A stretch of 64,000 nucleotides of DNA from an uncultured Spartobacteria bacterium (GTDB lineage Bacteria; Verrucomicrobiota; Verrucomicrobiia; Chthoniobacterales; JAATET01): assembly GCA_938011325.1 (NCBI GenBank), contig CALLUD010000026.1, forward strand, positions 1-64,000, written 5' to 3'. How positions within the stretch are numbered: the stretch's first letter is position 1; every line of letters starts with the position of its first letter. The notes under the pieces are model-generated. The model had not been told where the DNA came from, ran no database searches, and saw nothing but the letters and a program-made list of their open reading frames with translations. The position numbers and the translations under genes are program-made. Of the stretch, positions 25,591-34,141 are shown in pieces.

Positions 25591-25854
25591 ATGAACGAAT
25601 CCAATTCCCGCACGATCTCGACCGGCGAATGGCTGATCACTATTCTGCTGATCTCCCTGCCGCTTCTGAACATCATCATGCCGATTGTGTGGGCCGCCAG
25701 TGAGAACACGCCTCCTTCGAAGAAAACCTTCGCCAAGGCCTGGCTGATTTGGCTCGGCATCTGCGTCATCACGGCCATCGGAATCGCCCTCCTCGCGGTC
25801 GCCCTTGGAGTTGCCGCAGGCGCTGCGGGCGGCCTGAACCAGCCCGGTGTCTAG
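25591..25854 (+). CDS. Small two-span membrane protein
   Basis: 87 residues with two predicted membrane helices (about 13-37, EWLITILLISLPLLNIIMPIVWAA, and 53-79, LIWLGICVITAIGIALLAVALGVAAG) joined by a short loop. No recognised domain. An upstream in-frame GTG (25567) is less likely than ATG 25591. It follows lpxK by 64 bases and converges with the gene at 25874. Confidence 0.6.
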   Translation: MNESNSRTISTGEWLITILLISLPLLNIIMPIVWAASENTPPSKKTFAKAWLIWLGICVITAIGIALLAVALGVAAGAAGGLNQPGV

Positions 25855-25873
25855 CGCACCCGATTGACTGGGG

Positions 25874-26581
25874 CTACTTCTCGCGATCGAGAACCTGCAG
25901 ATACGTGCGACCGACGGCCTCATGCGTTTTCGGGTCGAACGACTGCACGCGCATGTTCTTGAGCATCCATTCGCCGGCGAGCTTCTGCCCCGACGTCACT
26001 TCGAATCGCTTGATGACGCGGCCGTCCCAGCCGTAGCCCTCCATTCGCATCAGGGCGCCGCTTTCCTTGTCGATCCAGAGCCGCACCGCCGGATACTGCG
26101 ACTTTCCACGCGGCGCCTGGATCTCGATCTTCCAGCAGTTCCGGGTGCGGATGTTTTCGCTGCCGAGGAGCTTTGCGTTCGGCCAGTAAAGAAATCGCAG
26201 CGAGATGTCCTCGTAGGTGACGTCCGTGCCGTGAATTTTTTCGCCGTAGCGTGAAGGCGGGATTTCCTTCTCCTTGCCGCCGACCTTTTCCCAAAGCTCC
26301 GCCGAGTCTTCGCTCATGCGCAGCTGGATCTCCTGCTCGGGATTGCTGAACTGATAGCGGACGATCGTGCCGTCGAGCACGATGCGGAGCGGGGTCTTTT
26401 CGCCCGTGTTGTCATTGCGAAGCCGGGCCTGCAGGACGGCGTGATCACCCAGTGGGGCCGACCGCGCTGCGCGCAAAATTTCGTCCGCTGAGGGCTCCTG
26501 CGCCATCGCGCAACAGAAGAGCCCGACGACACCCACCAGCGCGAGCCTGTGCGTCAGGGCTTGAGTGAAAGAATGATTCAT
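25874..26581 (-). CDS. LolA-like outer-membrane lipoprotein-sorting protein
   Basis: 235 residues with a signal peptide (about 1-28, ending CCAMAQEP). The body is a beta-rich LolA/LppX-type fold: alternating strands such as LRIVLDGTIVRYQFSN, then FLYWPNAKLLGSENIRTRNCWKIEIQ, WIDKESGALMRMEGYGWDGRVIKRFEV and the final WMLKNMRVQSF. Proteins of this type carry lipids or lipoproteins across the periplasm. Whether this one is the essential LolA cannot be told; no lolB-like partner is nearby. Divergent from the PAP2 gene. Confidence 0.7.
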   Translation of the reverse strand: MNHSFTQALTHRLALVGVVGLFCCAMAQEPSADEILRAARSAPLGDHAVLQARLRNDNTGEKTPLRIVLDGTIVRYQFSNPEQEIQLRMSEDSAELWEKVGGKEKEIPPSRYGEKIHGTDVTYEDISLRFLYWPNAKLLGSENIRTRNCWKIEIQAPRGKSQYPAVRLWIDKESGALMRMEGYGWDGRVIKRFEVTSGQKLAGEWMLKNMRVQSFDPKTHEAVGRTYLQVLDREK

Positions 26582-26615
26582 CAGAAAGTCCGCCGAAATA
26601 TCCCGCCATCGCTCG

Positions 26616-27260
26616 ATGGATCAAAGCCTGTTTTTCCTTTTTAATCGTGACTGGACGACTCCATCGCTCGATCTCCCGATGGCGGCTCTGTCGAGCTGGG
26701 CGTTCTGGTGGCCGATCGCGGTCGTCGCAGCCGTGTTGGTGGCCGTCTTTGGCGGGTTTCACGGCCGCGCCGCATTGATTTGCGCGGGCATTTCCGTTGG
26801 AATCACGGACGGCATCGTGGTCGGCACCATCAAGGATCTCGTCGCTCGTCCGCGCCCTGCAGTCGTGATGGAGGGCGTGCGGCTTGTTGACCTCGAGAAG
26901 GCGACTCCCCGACTGCTGGCGCTGGCAAAGCCGCCGAAAATTGAAATGTCCAAACCGCTCATCTGGCCGGTGGAGGGAAACTCATTTCCCTCGAGCCATG
27001 CGTCGAACAACTTCGCCCTCGCCGCCGTGCTCGCGCTCTTTTACCGCTACGGCTGGCTGTATTTTCTGCCGGCATTCTTGATCGCGTATTCCCGGCTCTA
27101 TATCGGCGCGCACTATCCGTCGGATGTTCTCGTCGGGATGATTCTCGGCACGGGCGTCGCGTGCCTCGTTGTTGCGAGCATGGAAGCACTGTGGCGGCGA
27201 TTCGGTGCGAAGTTCCTTCCGCGACTCTACGAACGACACCCCTGTCTGACGCGCAAATGA
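26616..27260 (+). CDS. PAP2-type membrane phosphatase
   Basis: 214-residue polytopic membrane protein. The three-part PAP2 phosphatase signature is intact: KDLVARPRP (about 69-77), PSSHAS (about 126-131) and SRLYIGAHYPSD. Such enzymes dephosphorylate undecaprenyl pyrophosphate or lipid A. Its stop overlaps the start of a GT39 gene (ATGA), and a GT2 gene follows. I infer that it recycles the polyprenyl carrier or prepares the lipid acceptor in a glycan-modification operon. Confidence 0.88.
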   Translation: MDQSLFFLFNRDWTTPSLDLPMAALSSWAFWWPIAVVAAVLVAVFGGFHGRAALICAGISVGITDGIVVGTIKDLVARPRPAVVMEGVRLVDLEKATPRLLALAKPPKIEMSKPLIWPVEGNSFPSSHASNNFALAAVLALFYRYGWLYFLPAFLIAYSRLYIGAHYPSDVLVGMILGTGVACLVVASMEALWRRFGAKFLPRLYERHPCLTRK

Positions 27261-28759
27261 GGACGCTTGCGCTGCCCGTTGCCCTGCTCATCGCGATCAC
27301 GGCGTTGCGGTTTTACCTCGCGTCCGTGCTCGAGGTGACTCCACTCGAAGCCTATTACTGGATGTGCGCCAACCAGCTCGACGGGGCGTTTTTCGACGGA
27401 CCCGCCGGCACCGCGTTTCTCGTGCGCCTCGGTTTTCTCGGACCTGGGGATGATCCTCTCGGCTTGCGGATCGCGTTTCCGATTGCGGCACTGATCGCCA
27501 CCGTGGGCGCGTATCTCGTCGGACGGCGATGGTTCAATCCGACCGTGGGAATTTGGGCCGCGGCCGGGCTGAACCTGCTCCCGTTTTTCAATTTCGCCTC
27601 GTTCCACGCCGGGCCGGACATGCCGGCGCTCGCGGCGATCCTGCTGGCAATCTGGGCGGCGATGGTGGCGTTCGATCGCGGAGTTCTATGGTGGCTGGCC
27701 TGCGGCGTGTTTCTGATGATCGCGGTGCAATTCCGCTACGATGCCGCGCTTGCTCTCCCCGGGTTGATCCTGGCCTGCACAACCGCGGGGCGCTTCCGGA
27801 AGGAATTCCGCCGTCCGGGGCTCTACCTCGCGGCCATCCTGACCGCCGCGGGTTTCGTTCCCGCGATCCTGTGGAATCAGGCCCACGATTGGGCGCCGCT
27901 CGCACGCGGCACCGTTCGAACGGCCCTCACGATCGAATGGAACAGACTGGGCTCCGCATTCGGCACGATCATCTCGACGCTCTCCATCCCCGTGCTGCTC
28001 GGCATCGTCGCAGGCTTGCTGCTGCTGGCATCCGCCGCGCGCTCGCACCTGAAACCACGCTGGCTGCTCGCGTTCACGGCGCCATTCCTCGCCGCAGCGT
28101 TTTACTGGTTCCTTCGCGGCGAATCCGCTTCGTTGATGCTCCTCGTGTCCGCGGCCTGCACGGTGCCCGGCTTGCTGTATGCGACGGAGTCTCTGCCGCT
28201 CGCCCGCTGGGCTTGCGCCGTGGGTGCGCTTGCCTCGGCTGCGATCACCGGGCTGGCGATTTCCTCACCCGTGGGGCCGGCTGCGGATCCCTGGCGTCAA
28301 AGCTCCGCCGGCATCCCGTGGCTGCGCGTCGCCGCCGCGATCGAAACGATCATCGAAGAATCACAGAAAACCCGCACCGACGCCCTCTTCATCATTGCCC
28401 AGAATCCCGACGCCACGGCCGCGCTGAACTACCACCTTCCCCGCCTTGCCGAGGGCTCGGCCCGCACCGTCTTCCTCCGCGAATCGCAGGACCTCTCAAA
28501 CCAATTTGGCCTCTGGCCGCGGTATGACGATTTCGTGGAGACCGAACGCCCGCCCGATGAATTTTTCACCGAGTTGAAGGCGGAGAATCCCTACGTCGGT
28601 CGCTCGGCCATTTACGTCTCCACCGAGGCGCCGGATCTGCTGCCCCAGACGATCCGGAGCGCCTTCGTGCGCGTGACCCCGATCGCCACGATCGACGTCT
28701 CCGCGGATCGTGACTTGCACGTTTATCTTTGCGAAGACTACCAAACCATGCCGTTGTAA
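27257..28759 (+). CDS. GT39-family membrane glycosyltransferase (ArnT/PMT-like)
   Basis: 500 residues, about ten to twelve membrane spans over the first 350 residues and a soluble C-terminal region. The N-terminal periplasmic loop has the family pattern TPLEAYYWMCANQLDGAFFDGPAG, where an acidic residue precedes AYYW as in ArnT-type enzymes. They move a sugar from a polyprenyl phosphate donor onto lipid A, protein or glycan. The acceptor is unknown here. ATG 27257 overlaps the PAP2 stop; the open frame upstream to 27161 lies inside that gene. Confidence 0.85.
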   Translation: MRTLALPVALLIAITALRFYLASVLEVTPLEAYYWMCANQLDGAFFDGPAGTAFLVRLGFLGPGDDPLGLRIAFPIAALIATVGAYLVGRRWFNPTVGIWAAAGLNLLPFFNFASFHAGPDMPALAAILLAIWAAMVAFDRGVLWWLACGVFLMIAVQFRYDAALALPGLILACTTAGRFRKEFRRPGLYLAAILTAAGFVPAILWNQAHDWAPLARGTVRTALTIEWNRLGSAFGTIISTLSIPVLLGIVAGLLLLASAARSHLKPRWLLAFTAPFLAAAFYWFLRGESASLMLLVSAACTVPGLLYATESLPLARWACAVGALASAAITGLAISSPVGPAADPWRQSSAGIPWLRVAAAIETIIEESQKTRTDALFIIAQNPDATAALNYHLPRLAEGSARTVFLRESQDLSNQFGLWPRYDDFVETERPPDEFFTELKAENPYVGRSAIYVSTEAPDLLPQTIRSAFVRVTPIATIDVSADRDLHVYLCEDYQTMPL

Positions 28760-28764
28760 GCGCT

Positions 28765-29490
28765 GTGAGTCCGTTTCTTTCCGTGGTTGTTCCGCTCTAC
28801 AATGAGGAGGACAACATTCCCATTCTCCAATCCGAAATCGAGAGGAGCCTCGACGGGCACGATTACGAGATCGTGTTCGTTGACGACGGCTCCACGGATC
28901 GCACCGCGGAACGGGTGAAGGCGGGCCCTCACGTGCGGCTCCTGCGTTTCGAGACCAATGAGGGTCAAAGTGCCGCAATGCTCGCGGGGCTCAACGCAGC
29001 CCGGGGCGCGTATGTCGTCACGCTCGACGGCGATTTGCAAAACGACCCTGCCGACATCCCGCGCTTGCTCGCCGAGCTCGACAAGGGCGCCGACCTCGTG
29101 TGCGGCTATCGCGCAAACCGCGCCGATTCCCTTTCGAAAAAGCTCACCAGCCGCATTGCGAATTTCGTGCGCAGCCGCTTCGTCGGCGACGGCGTTCGCG
29201 ACACGGGCTGCACGTTGAAGGCGATGCGCCGCGAGTGCGTGACCGCGCTGGTGCCGTTCAAGGGCGTGCATCGGTTCATTCCCGCCCTGGTGAAAAATGC
29301 CGGCTACCGGATCGTCGAGATTCCGGTCCACCACCGGCCGCGGAAATTCGGCGCGAGCAAATACGGGCTCGGCAACCGGGCCTTCCGCGCCACCGCCGAC
29401 ATGTTTGGCGTGCGCTGGTTGCAGTCGCGCCACGTGTCCTATCGAATCAAGCCCGCGCCTGCGCCCGGCCCGGTGCAATCCGAGAGCTGA
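28765..29490 (+). CDS. GT2 glycosyltransferase, polyprenyl-phosphate sugar synthase type
   Basis: 241 residues of the GT-A fold: SVVVPLYNEEDNIPIL, the nucleotide-binding EIVFVDDGSTD, and DGDLQNDP as the DxD-equivalent, then KFGASKYG near the C-terminus as in dolichol-phosphate-mannose synthases and ArnC. There are no C-terminal membrane spans. It probably makes the polyprenyl-phosphate sugar used by the adjacent GT39 enzyme. The start is probably GTG 28765, five bases after the GT39 stop; the frame continues upstream to a TTG inside that gene. Confidence 0.87.
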   Translation: MSPFLSVVVPLYNEEDNIPILQSEIERSLDGHDYEIVFVDDGSTDRTAERVKAGPHVRLLRFETNEGQSAAMLAGLNAARGAYVVTLDGDLQNDPADIPRLLAELDKGADLVCGYRANRADSLSKKLTSRIANFVRSRFVGDGVRDTGCTLKAMRRECVTALVPFKGVHRFIPALVKNAGYRIVEIPVHHRPRKFGASKYGLGNRAFRATADMFGVRWLQSRHVSYRIKPAPAPGPVQSES

Positions 29491-29491
29491 A

Positions 29492-30244
29492 TTACTTCCT
29501 CGAAAGGAAGCGCTCCATCTCGTCGCGGCTGCCTTTCATCGTGATCATGAACCCGCGATTGCCGATCTGCGTGGCCGCCAGCACGTGACCGCCGGGATAT
29601 TCCACCACGCGCCACTCGCCCTCCGGCAGTGAGAACGAGAACGGGTGCGCGTCGAACACGTAAAAGAACGACCGGGGCTCCGCGACCGCAGCGACCGCAA
29701 TCGGCTGGTTTTCGTAGTTGAGAATTCGCACGCCGACCACCGGAGCGTCCTCGAATCCGGGCGGCACGACGAACCCGTCGAATTCCTTCATCACGAACCA
29801 GTCGTCGAGCGTGCCCGCCGTGGTCTCCAGCGGCTCGAACTGGTTCATGTTCGAGCTGTCGCCGATCCGCGCGACCTCCTCCAGCTCCTGCAACCCCGAG
29901 AACGTATCCAGCTGCCCCAGCAGCACCCACACGCCGAACGCCACCAGCACGAGGAAGGCGATGGCGACGGTGAAAATGGTCGGATCGCGAAACACGGAGC
30001 GCCGGACCGCCTTCGCTTCGAGCGCATCCGCCTTCGCCTCGAGACTCTCGAGAAGATCGGCGGGCAGCTCGCGGTCGAGTGATTTTGCGCAGGCGCGGTC
30101 AAACTCGAGCTGGGCTTGAAATTCCTCCTTCAAGCCGGGGTTGCGCTCGGCCTCCTTCAAGGCGGCGCGGACCTCCCGCTCGTGATCGTCCTCCCCGCTC
30201 CATCGGTAGGCGCGAAGAATCTGGCGCGCAGTCCGGGCGTTCAC
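29492..30244 (-). CDS. Single-span membrane protein, putative anti-sigma factor
   Basis: 250 residues. The cytoplasmic N-terminus (1-85) is helical and charged (AALKEAERNPGLKEEFQAQL), one membrane helix spans about 89-110 (FTVAIAFLVLVAFGVWVLLG), and the rest is a beta-rich domain outside the membrane. There is no zinc-finger (HxxxCxxC) signature. Its start overlaps the stop of the sigma-like gene upstream (ATGA). That arrangement and topology are typical of membrane anti-sigma factors, which is the basis of this call. Confidence 0.55.
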   Translation of the reverse strand: MNARTARQILRAYRWSGEDDHEREVRAALKEAERNPGLKEEFQAQLEFDRACAKSLDRELPADLLESLEAKADALEAKAVRRSVFRDPTIFTVAIAFLVLVAFGVWVLLGQLDTFSGLQELEEVARIGDSSNMNQFEPLETTAGTLDDWFVMKEFDGFVVPPGFEDAPVVGVRILNYENQPIAVAAVAEPRSFFYVFDAHPFSFSLPEGEWRVVEYPGGHVLAATQIGNRGFMITMKGSRDEMERFLSRK

Positions 30245-30705
30245 GTCGCCACCTCCGCCGGCGCCGTGAGCGCTTTGTGAAGTTCGACGCGGGCCCCGTG
30301 CACCGCATCGGAAAATTCCGCGACGGTCAGCCCCAGCAGCTTTGCGGCCGCGTCCGCATCCATCGCATCCAGCAAAAGCAGCGCAAGGCCGCTTCGCCCC
30401 GGCTCCGCCAGCCCGTGGATCGCCGCTTCGAGCCGGTCGGGGTCCGGCCTTGTCTCGGCCGCCTCCGCCGGGAGCTGGTCCCGGGTCGGCTTCGAGGTCG
30501 TGACCGGAGGAACCGCCTTCAATGCCGCCTTCCGCACCTGCTGGAACTGCAGGATCACGATGCGCTCGCCATCCGCGTGAGCCGGCGGGCGCTGAATTGC
30601 GGCGTCAATGGTCTCCGTCACCAGACGCTGCGCCAGTCCCGGATCCTTCGTGAGACAGACAGCAAACTGATACAGACGGACTTCCCAGGGGCGACGGTCG
30701 GCCAT
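30241..30705 (-). CDS. Degenerate ECF sigma-like protein
   Basis: 154 residues. The N-terminal stretch VRLYQFAVCLTKDPGLAQRLVTETI resembles sigma region 2.1-2.2 (the usual pattern is ALRLTGDPADAEDLVQET). The C-terminal stretch AIHGLAEPGRSGLALLLLDAMDADAAAKLLGL then VAEFSDAVHGARVELHKAL follows region 4 (LP..R..LLL....EEIA..LG...). The DNA-contacting parts of region 2 (2.3-2.4) are very short and diverged. It forms an operon with the putative anti-sigma gene and is divergent from the DUF1080 operon. Confidence 0.5.
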   Translation of the reverse strand: MADRRPWEVRLYQFAVCLTKDPGLAQRLVTETIDAAIQRPPAHADGERIVILQFQQVRKAALKAVPPVTTSKPTRDQLPAEAAETRPDPDRLEAAIHGLAEPGRSGLALLLLDAMDADAAAKLLGLTVAEFSDAVHGARVELHKALTAPAEVAT

Positions 30706-30831
30706 GAGCGTCCATCATGAGCGATCCCCACTCGATCGAACAAGAGCGAATCGCCTCAAAAGTTGAGGCCACGCGACCGAAAATCAACATTCGGTTGCAC
30801 GGAAACATTAGTTTGTGCTTTCTTGCGCTCG

Positions 30832-31473
30832 ATGAAGTTCCTCCGCGCTTTGGCCATGGTTTTCGCGTTTTTCGTGGTCGCGAAGGCGGAAACGGTGACC
30901 CTTTTCGACGGGCAGACGCTGGACGGATGGCGAAAACTCGGAGGCCCCGCCACGTATGAAGTGGAGGATGGCGCGATCGTCGGCACCTACGTAGAGACCT
31001 CCGAAAACACCTTTCTGGCGACGGAGGCCGAGTATGGAGACTTCGTTCTCGACCTCGATTTCAAGATCGATCCCGACGTGAATTCCGGGATCCAGTTTCG
31101 CAGCCACAGCACCCCGGATTACAAAAACGGCCGCGTGCACGGCTACCAAGCCGAGATCGATCCTGCCGATCCCCGCAAGATGGGTGGCGTCTACGACGAG
31201 GCGCGACGCGGCTGGATCCACGACGTGCGGGACACCGACATCGGCACCAGCGCGGCGAAGGCCTTCAAGCCCGATGACTGGAATCACCTGCGGGTCGAAG
31301 CGATCGGCGACCGCATTCGCACGTGGCTGAATGACGTGCCGATCTCGGATTTTCGCGACGACAGGGACGCCTCGGGGTTTATTGCCCTGCAGGTGCACTC
31401 GGTCCCCGCAAAGTTTGCCGGACGCAAGGTCCGCTGGAAGAACCTCAAACTCGAAGACAAATCCTCTCAATGA
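30832..31473 (+). CDS. Secreted DUF1080 (3-keto-disaccharide hydrolase) protein, first copy
   Basis: 213 residues with a signal peptide (1-20, ending VVAKAETV). The mature domain begins TLFDGQTLDGWRKLGG and contains GDFVLDLDFKIDPDVNSGIQFRS and the HGYQAEIDP motif. It ends in a strand preceding WKNLKLED. This is the concanavalin-like DUF1080 fold, linked to cleavage of 3-keto-glycosides made by Gfo/Idh-type dehydrogenases. It is the first gene of a four-gene operon. Its stop overlaps the next start (ATGA). Confidence 0.85.
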   Translation: MKFLRALAMVFAFFVVAKAETVTLFDGQTLDGWRKLGGPATYEVEDGAIVGTYVETSENTFLATEAEYGDFVLDLDFKIDPDVNSGIQFRSHSTPDYKNGRVHGYQAEIDPADPRKMGGVYDEARRGWIHDVRDTDIGTSAAKAFKPDDWNHLRVEAIGDRIRTWLNDVPISDFRDDRDASGFIALQVHSVPAKFAGRKVRWKNLKLEDKSSQ

Positions 31474-32201
31474 CCCGCTACCTCCTCGCGAGCATTCTGC
31501 TCGCCGCTCCATTGATGGCCGCCGAGCCAAACACCCTCACGATGAAGGAAAAAGCCGAGGGATGGAAATTGCTCTGGGACGGCAGGACGACCAAAGGCTG
31601 GCGCAGCGCGCGCGGGCCCGGATTTCCAAAGACCGGCTGGGAAATCAAAAATGGCGAGCTCACCGTGCTGGAGTCCGACGGCGCGGAGTCGGCCGCCGGC
31701 GGAGACATCATCACCGAGGAGAAGTTCTCGAACTTCGAGCTGATGGTGGATTTCAAGATCACCGAGGGCGCGAACAGCGGGATCAAATATTTTGTCGACC
31801 CCGAGTTGAACAAGGGACCAGGCTCCTCCATTGGGCCGGAGTTTCAAATTCTCGACGACGAGCGGCATCCCGACGCGAAACTCGGCGTCGCCGGCAACCG
31901 CACCGTGGGCTCCCTCTACGACCTCATCGCGGCCTCACCGGACAAGAAGGTCAACCCTCCGGGTCAGTGGAACACCGCCCGCATCGTCGCAAAGGGCAAC
32001 CACGTCGAGCACTGGCTCAACGGACAAAAAGTCGTCGAATACGAGCGTGGCACCCAGATGTGGCGCGCACTGGTTGCCTACAGCAAATACGCGAAGTGGC
32101 CGGCGTTCGGAGAATTGCGCGAGGGCAACATTCTTCTGCAGGACCACGGAAATCGGGTGTCATTCCGGAACATCAAAATTCGTCCTCTCTCTAAAGACTG
32201 A
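31470..32201 (+). CDS. Secreted DUF1080 protein, second copy
   Basis: 243 residues with a signal peptide (1-18, ending PLMAAEP). It has the same fold as its upstream neighbour: LLWDGRTTKGWRSARG, NFELMVDFKITEGANSGIKYFV, PEFQILDDERHPDAK and the final VSFRNIKIRPL. The two copies are diverged and belong to different branches of the family. They may act on different keto-sugars, or one may bind and the other cleave (inference). Translationally coupled to the first copy. Confidence 0.86.
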   Translation: MTRYLLASILLAAPLMAAEPNTLTMKEKAEGWKLLWDGRTTKGWRSARGPGFPKTGWEIKNGELTVLESDGAESAAGGDIITEEKFSNFELMVDFKITEGANSGIKYFVDPELNKGPGSSIGPEFQILDDERHPDAKLGVAGNRTVGSLYDLIAASPDKKVNPPGQWNTARIVAKGNHVEHWLNGQKVVEYERGTQMWRALVAYSKYAKWPAFGELREGNILLQDHGNRVSFRNIKIRPLSKD

Positions 32202-32207
32202 ATCGTA

Positions 32208-32774
32208 ATGCCTGCAGACACACCCGCCCGCGCGGACACCGATCCGCTGAAAAACGCCAGTCCCAATGAATACATGGACTGGTTCAAGGATTCGCCCGAC
32301 CCGTTTCAGGCAATCACCGCCCTCGAATATGGTTCCGACCGCTCGCTCGTCTGGAATGTTGAGCTCGCGGTGATGTTCTCGAATCCCGACCAGCGTGCGG
32401 ACCTCGAGAAAAAGCTCCTCGGCGCGCTCTCGAAGAGCACGAACCGCCCGGCGGCGATCGCCTTCGTGTGCCGGATGCTGTCGCACATTGGAGGCCCTGC
32501 GAGTGTGCCGGCGTTGGAGGAGCTATTGAAAAATCCGGAGACTGCGGATTCCGCGCGCGTCGCCTTGCAGGCGATTCCCGGTGAGGAGGCGACCCTTGCC
32601 CTCATGCGGGGATTGGATGTGCTTTCCGGAAAGGAATTGATCGGCCTCATCGGCTCCGTGGCCGTGCGTGGCGACCGACGGGCCGTCCCGGCGCTGAAAA
32701 AAATCGAATCCAGCGGGAGTCAACCCAAGGACGTCCAGGAAGCCGCGGCTCGTGGCGTTGCATTTCTCGGTTAA
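32208..32774 (+). CDS. HEAT-repeat-like protein
   Basis: 188 residues, cytoplasmic, all-helical. Repeats of the HEAT/PBS-lyase pattern are visible (RPAAIAFVCRMLSHIGGPASV, PALEELLKNPETADSARVALQAIP, then a run ending DRRAVPALKKIESSG). Such proteins often accompany DUF1080 and oxidoreductase genes in Verrucomicrobiota and are taken as scaffolds. It sits 6 bases after the second DUF1080 gene and 6 bases before the oxidoreductase. Confidence 0.65.
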   Translation: MPADTPARADTDPLKNASPNEYMDWFKDSPDPFQAITALEYGSDRSLVWNVELAVMFSNPDQRADLEKKLLGALSKSTNRPAAIAFVCRMLSHIGGPASVPALEELLKNPETADSARVALQAIPGEEATLALMRGLDVLSGKELIGLIGSVAVRGDRRAVPALKKIESSGSQPKDVQEAAARGVAFLG

Positions 32775-32780
32775 GCAGTC

Positions 32781-34070
32781 ATGAAAACACTCTCCCGACG
32801 TTCGTTCATCAAGGGCACTGCCGCTGCGACCAGCCTGCTTGCCTTCCCATTCGTTTCAAGACTTTCCGCGCAAAATGCTCCGGGCAGGCAGATCGCGATG
32901 GGCATCATCGGCTGCGGCGGCATTTCCGAATCGCATGTCAGCGCGCTCGTTCGCGATCCCGCCTGCCGCATTCTGGCGTTGTGCGATGTCGATGCGACAA
33001 ACCTCAACAACCGTCTCAATCAGGTAAAACAAGCCTACGGGAGCGGCAACGACGTGGCGACCTACCGCGATTTTCGCGAGCTGAATTCCCGCGAGGACCT
33101 GGATGCCGTTCTTATCTGCACGCCCGACCACTGGCACGCGCTCATCGCGATCGATGCCGTTCGGAAAGGCAAACACATCTACGTCGAGAAGCCGCTCACC
33201 CTCACCATTCTCGAGGGCCGCGCGCTGGTCGCCGAGACCCGGAAAGCGGGCGTCGTCGGCCAGACCGGCACGCAACAGCGCTCGTCGATGGATTTCCGCA
33301 ATGTCGCGGAACTCATTCGCAACAACCGCCTCGGCAAACTCCAGCGCATCGAGATTCTCATTCCGGCCAACAACAAATACTGCGCCGGAACGTGGGAATC
33401 GGAACCCGTGCCCGAGGGGCTCGACTGGGATTTCTGGGTCGGCCCGGCGCCGATGAAGCCGTTCACGCGGCAGGGCTGCCACTACAATTTCCGATTCATC
33501 AGCGATTACGCCTGCGGTCAGATCACGAACTGGGGCACTCATTACGTGGACATCGCGCAATGGGCGCTCGACATGGATGAATCCGGGCCGATCGCGGTCG
33601 AGGGCACCGGCGTGTTCCCGTCAACGGGACTGTTCAACAACGCGATGAACGTGGACGTGACCGTCACCTACAAGGGCGGACTCCCGTTGACGATCCGCAC
33701 GCGCACGGATGGCGTCTTCGATGGCAACATTATTTTCCACGGCGAACGCGGCTCGCTGGATGTCTCCCGTTCGCGCGTCGTGGCCTCCGATCCAAAGCTG
33801 CTCTCGGAGGCACTCCCGGCGAACGCGAAGCGCGTGCAGAAGAGCACGAATCACCACACCGATTTCTTCGAGGCGATCCGCAAGGGCTCCAGGCCCGTGG
33901 CCGACGTCTCCTACGGCCACCGCACAAACACCGTGTGCCTGATCGCCGACATCGCCATGCGCCTGAATCGCCCCCTGCGCTGGGACCCCGTAAAGGAGGA
34001 ATTCATCGGCGACGAGGTGGCGAATCGGATGCGCTCCCGCGCGATGCGGAGCCCCTGGTCGCTGGTGTAG
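32781..34070 (+). CDS. Tat-exported Gfo/Idh/MocA oxidoreductase
   Basis: 429 residues. A twin-arginine signal (SRRSFIKGTAAATSLLAFPF) precedes a Rossmann domain (MGIIGCGGISESH near 40-52) with the family lysine motif YVEKPL near 139. A C-terminal alpha/beta domain contains NWGTHYVDIAQWAL, in which the histidine is the usual catalytic residue. It oxidises or epimerises a sugar with a bound nicotinamide cofactor, folded before export. With the two DUF1080 proteins it fits the 3-keto-glycoside route for breaking glycosidic bonds (pathway by family knowledge, substrate unknown). Confidence 0.9.
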   Translation: MKTLSRRSFIKGTAAATSLLAFPFVSRLSAQNAPGRQIAMGIIGCGGISESHVSALVRDPACRILALCDVDATNLNNRLNQVKQAYGSGNDVATYRDFRELNSREDLDAVLICTPDHWHALIAIDAVRKGKHIYVEKPLTLTILEGRALVAETRKAGVVGQTGTQQRSSMDFRNVAELIRNNRLGKLQRIEILIPANNKYCAGTWESEPVPEGLDWDFWVGPAPMKPFTRQGCHYNFRFISDYACGQITNWGTHYVDIAQWALDMDESGPIAVEGTGVFPSTGLFNNAMNVDVTVTYKGGLPLTIRTRTDGVFDGNIIFHGERGSLDVSRSRVVASDPKLLSEALPANAKRVQKSTNHHTDFFEAIRKGSRPVADVSYGHRTNTVCLIADIAMRLNRPLRWDPVKEEFIGDEVANRMRSRAMRSPWSLV

Positions 34071-34141
34071 GCGAAAGATGACCCGCCGCCGGCATTGACT
34101 TGCCGGCGACAGCTTCTAGTTTCGTGGACTCGCGTGTCCGA

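Noticed and set aside
34087..34108. Hairpin cgccggc/gccggcg after the oxidoreductase gene as terminator
   Set aside because: Short stem without a T-run, so not convincing as an intrinsic terminator.
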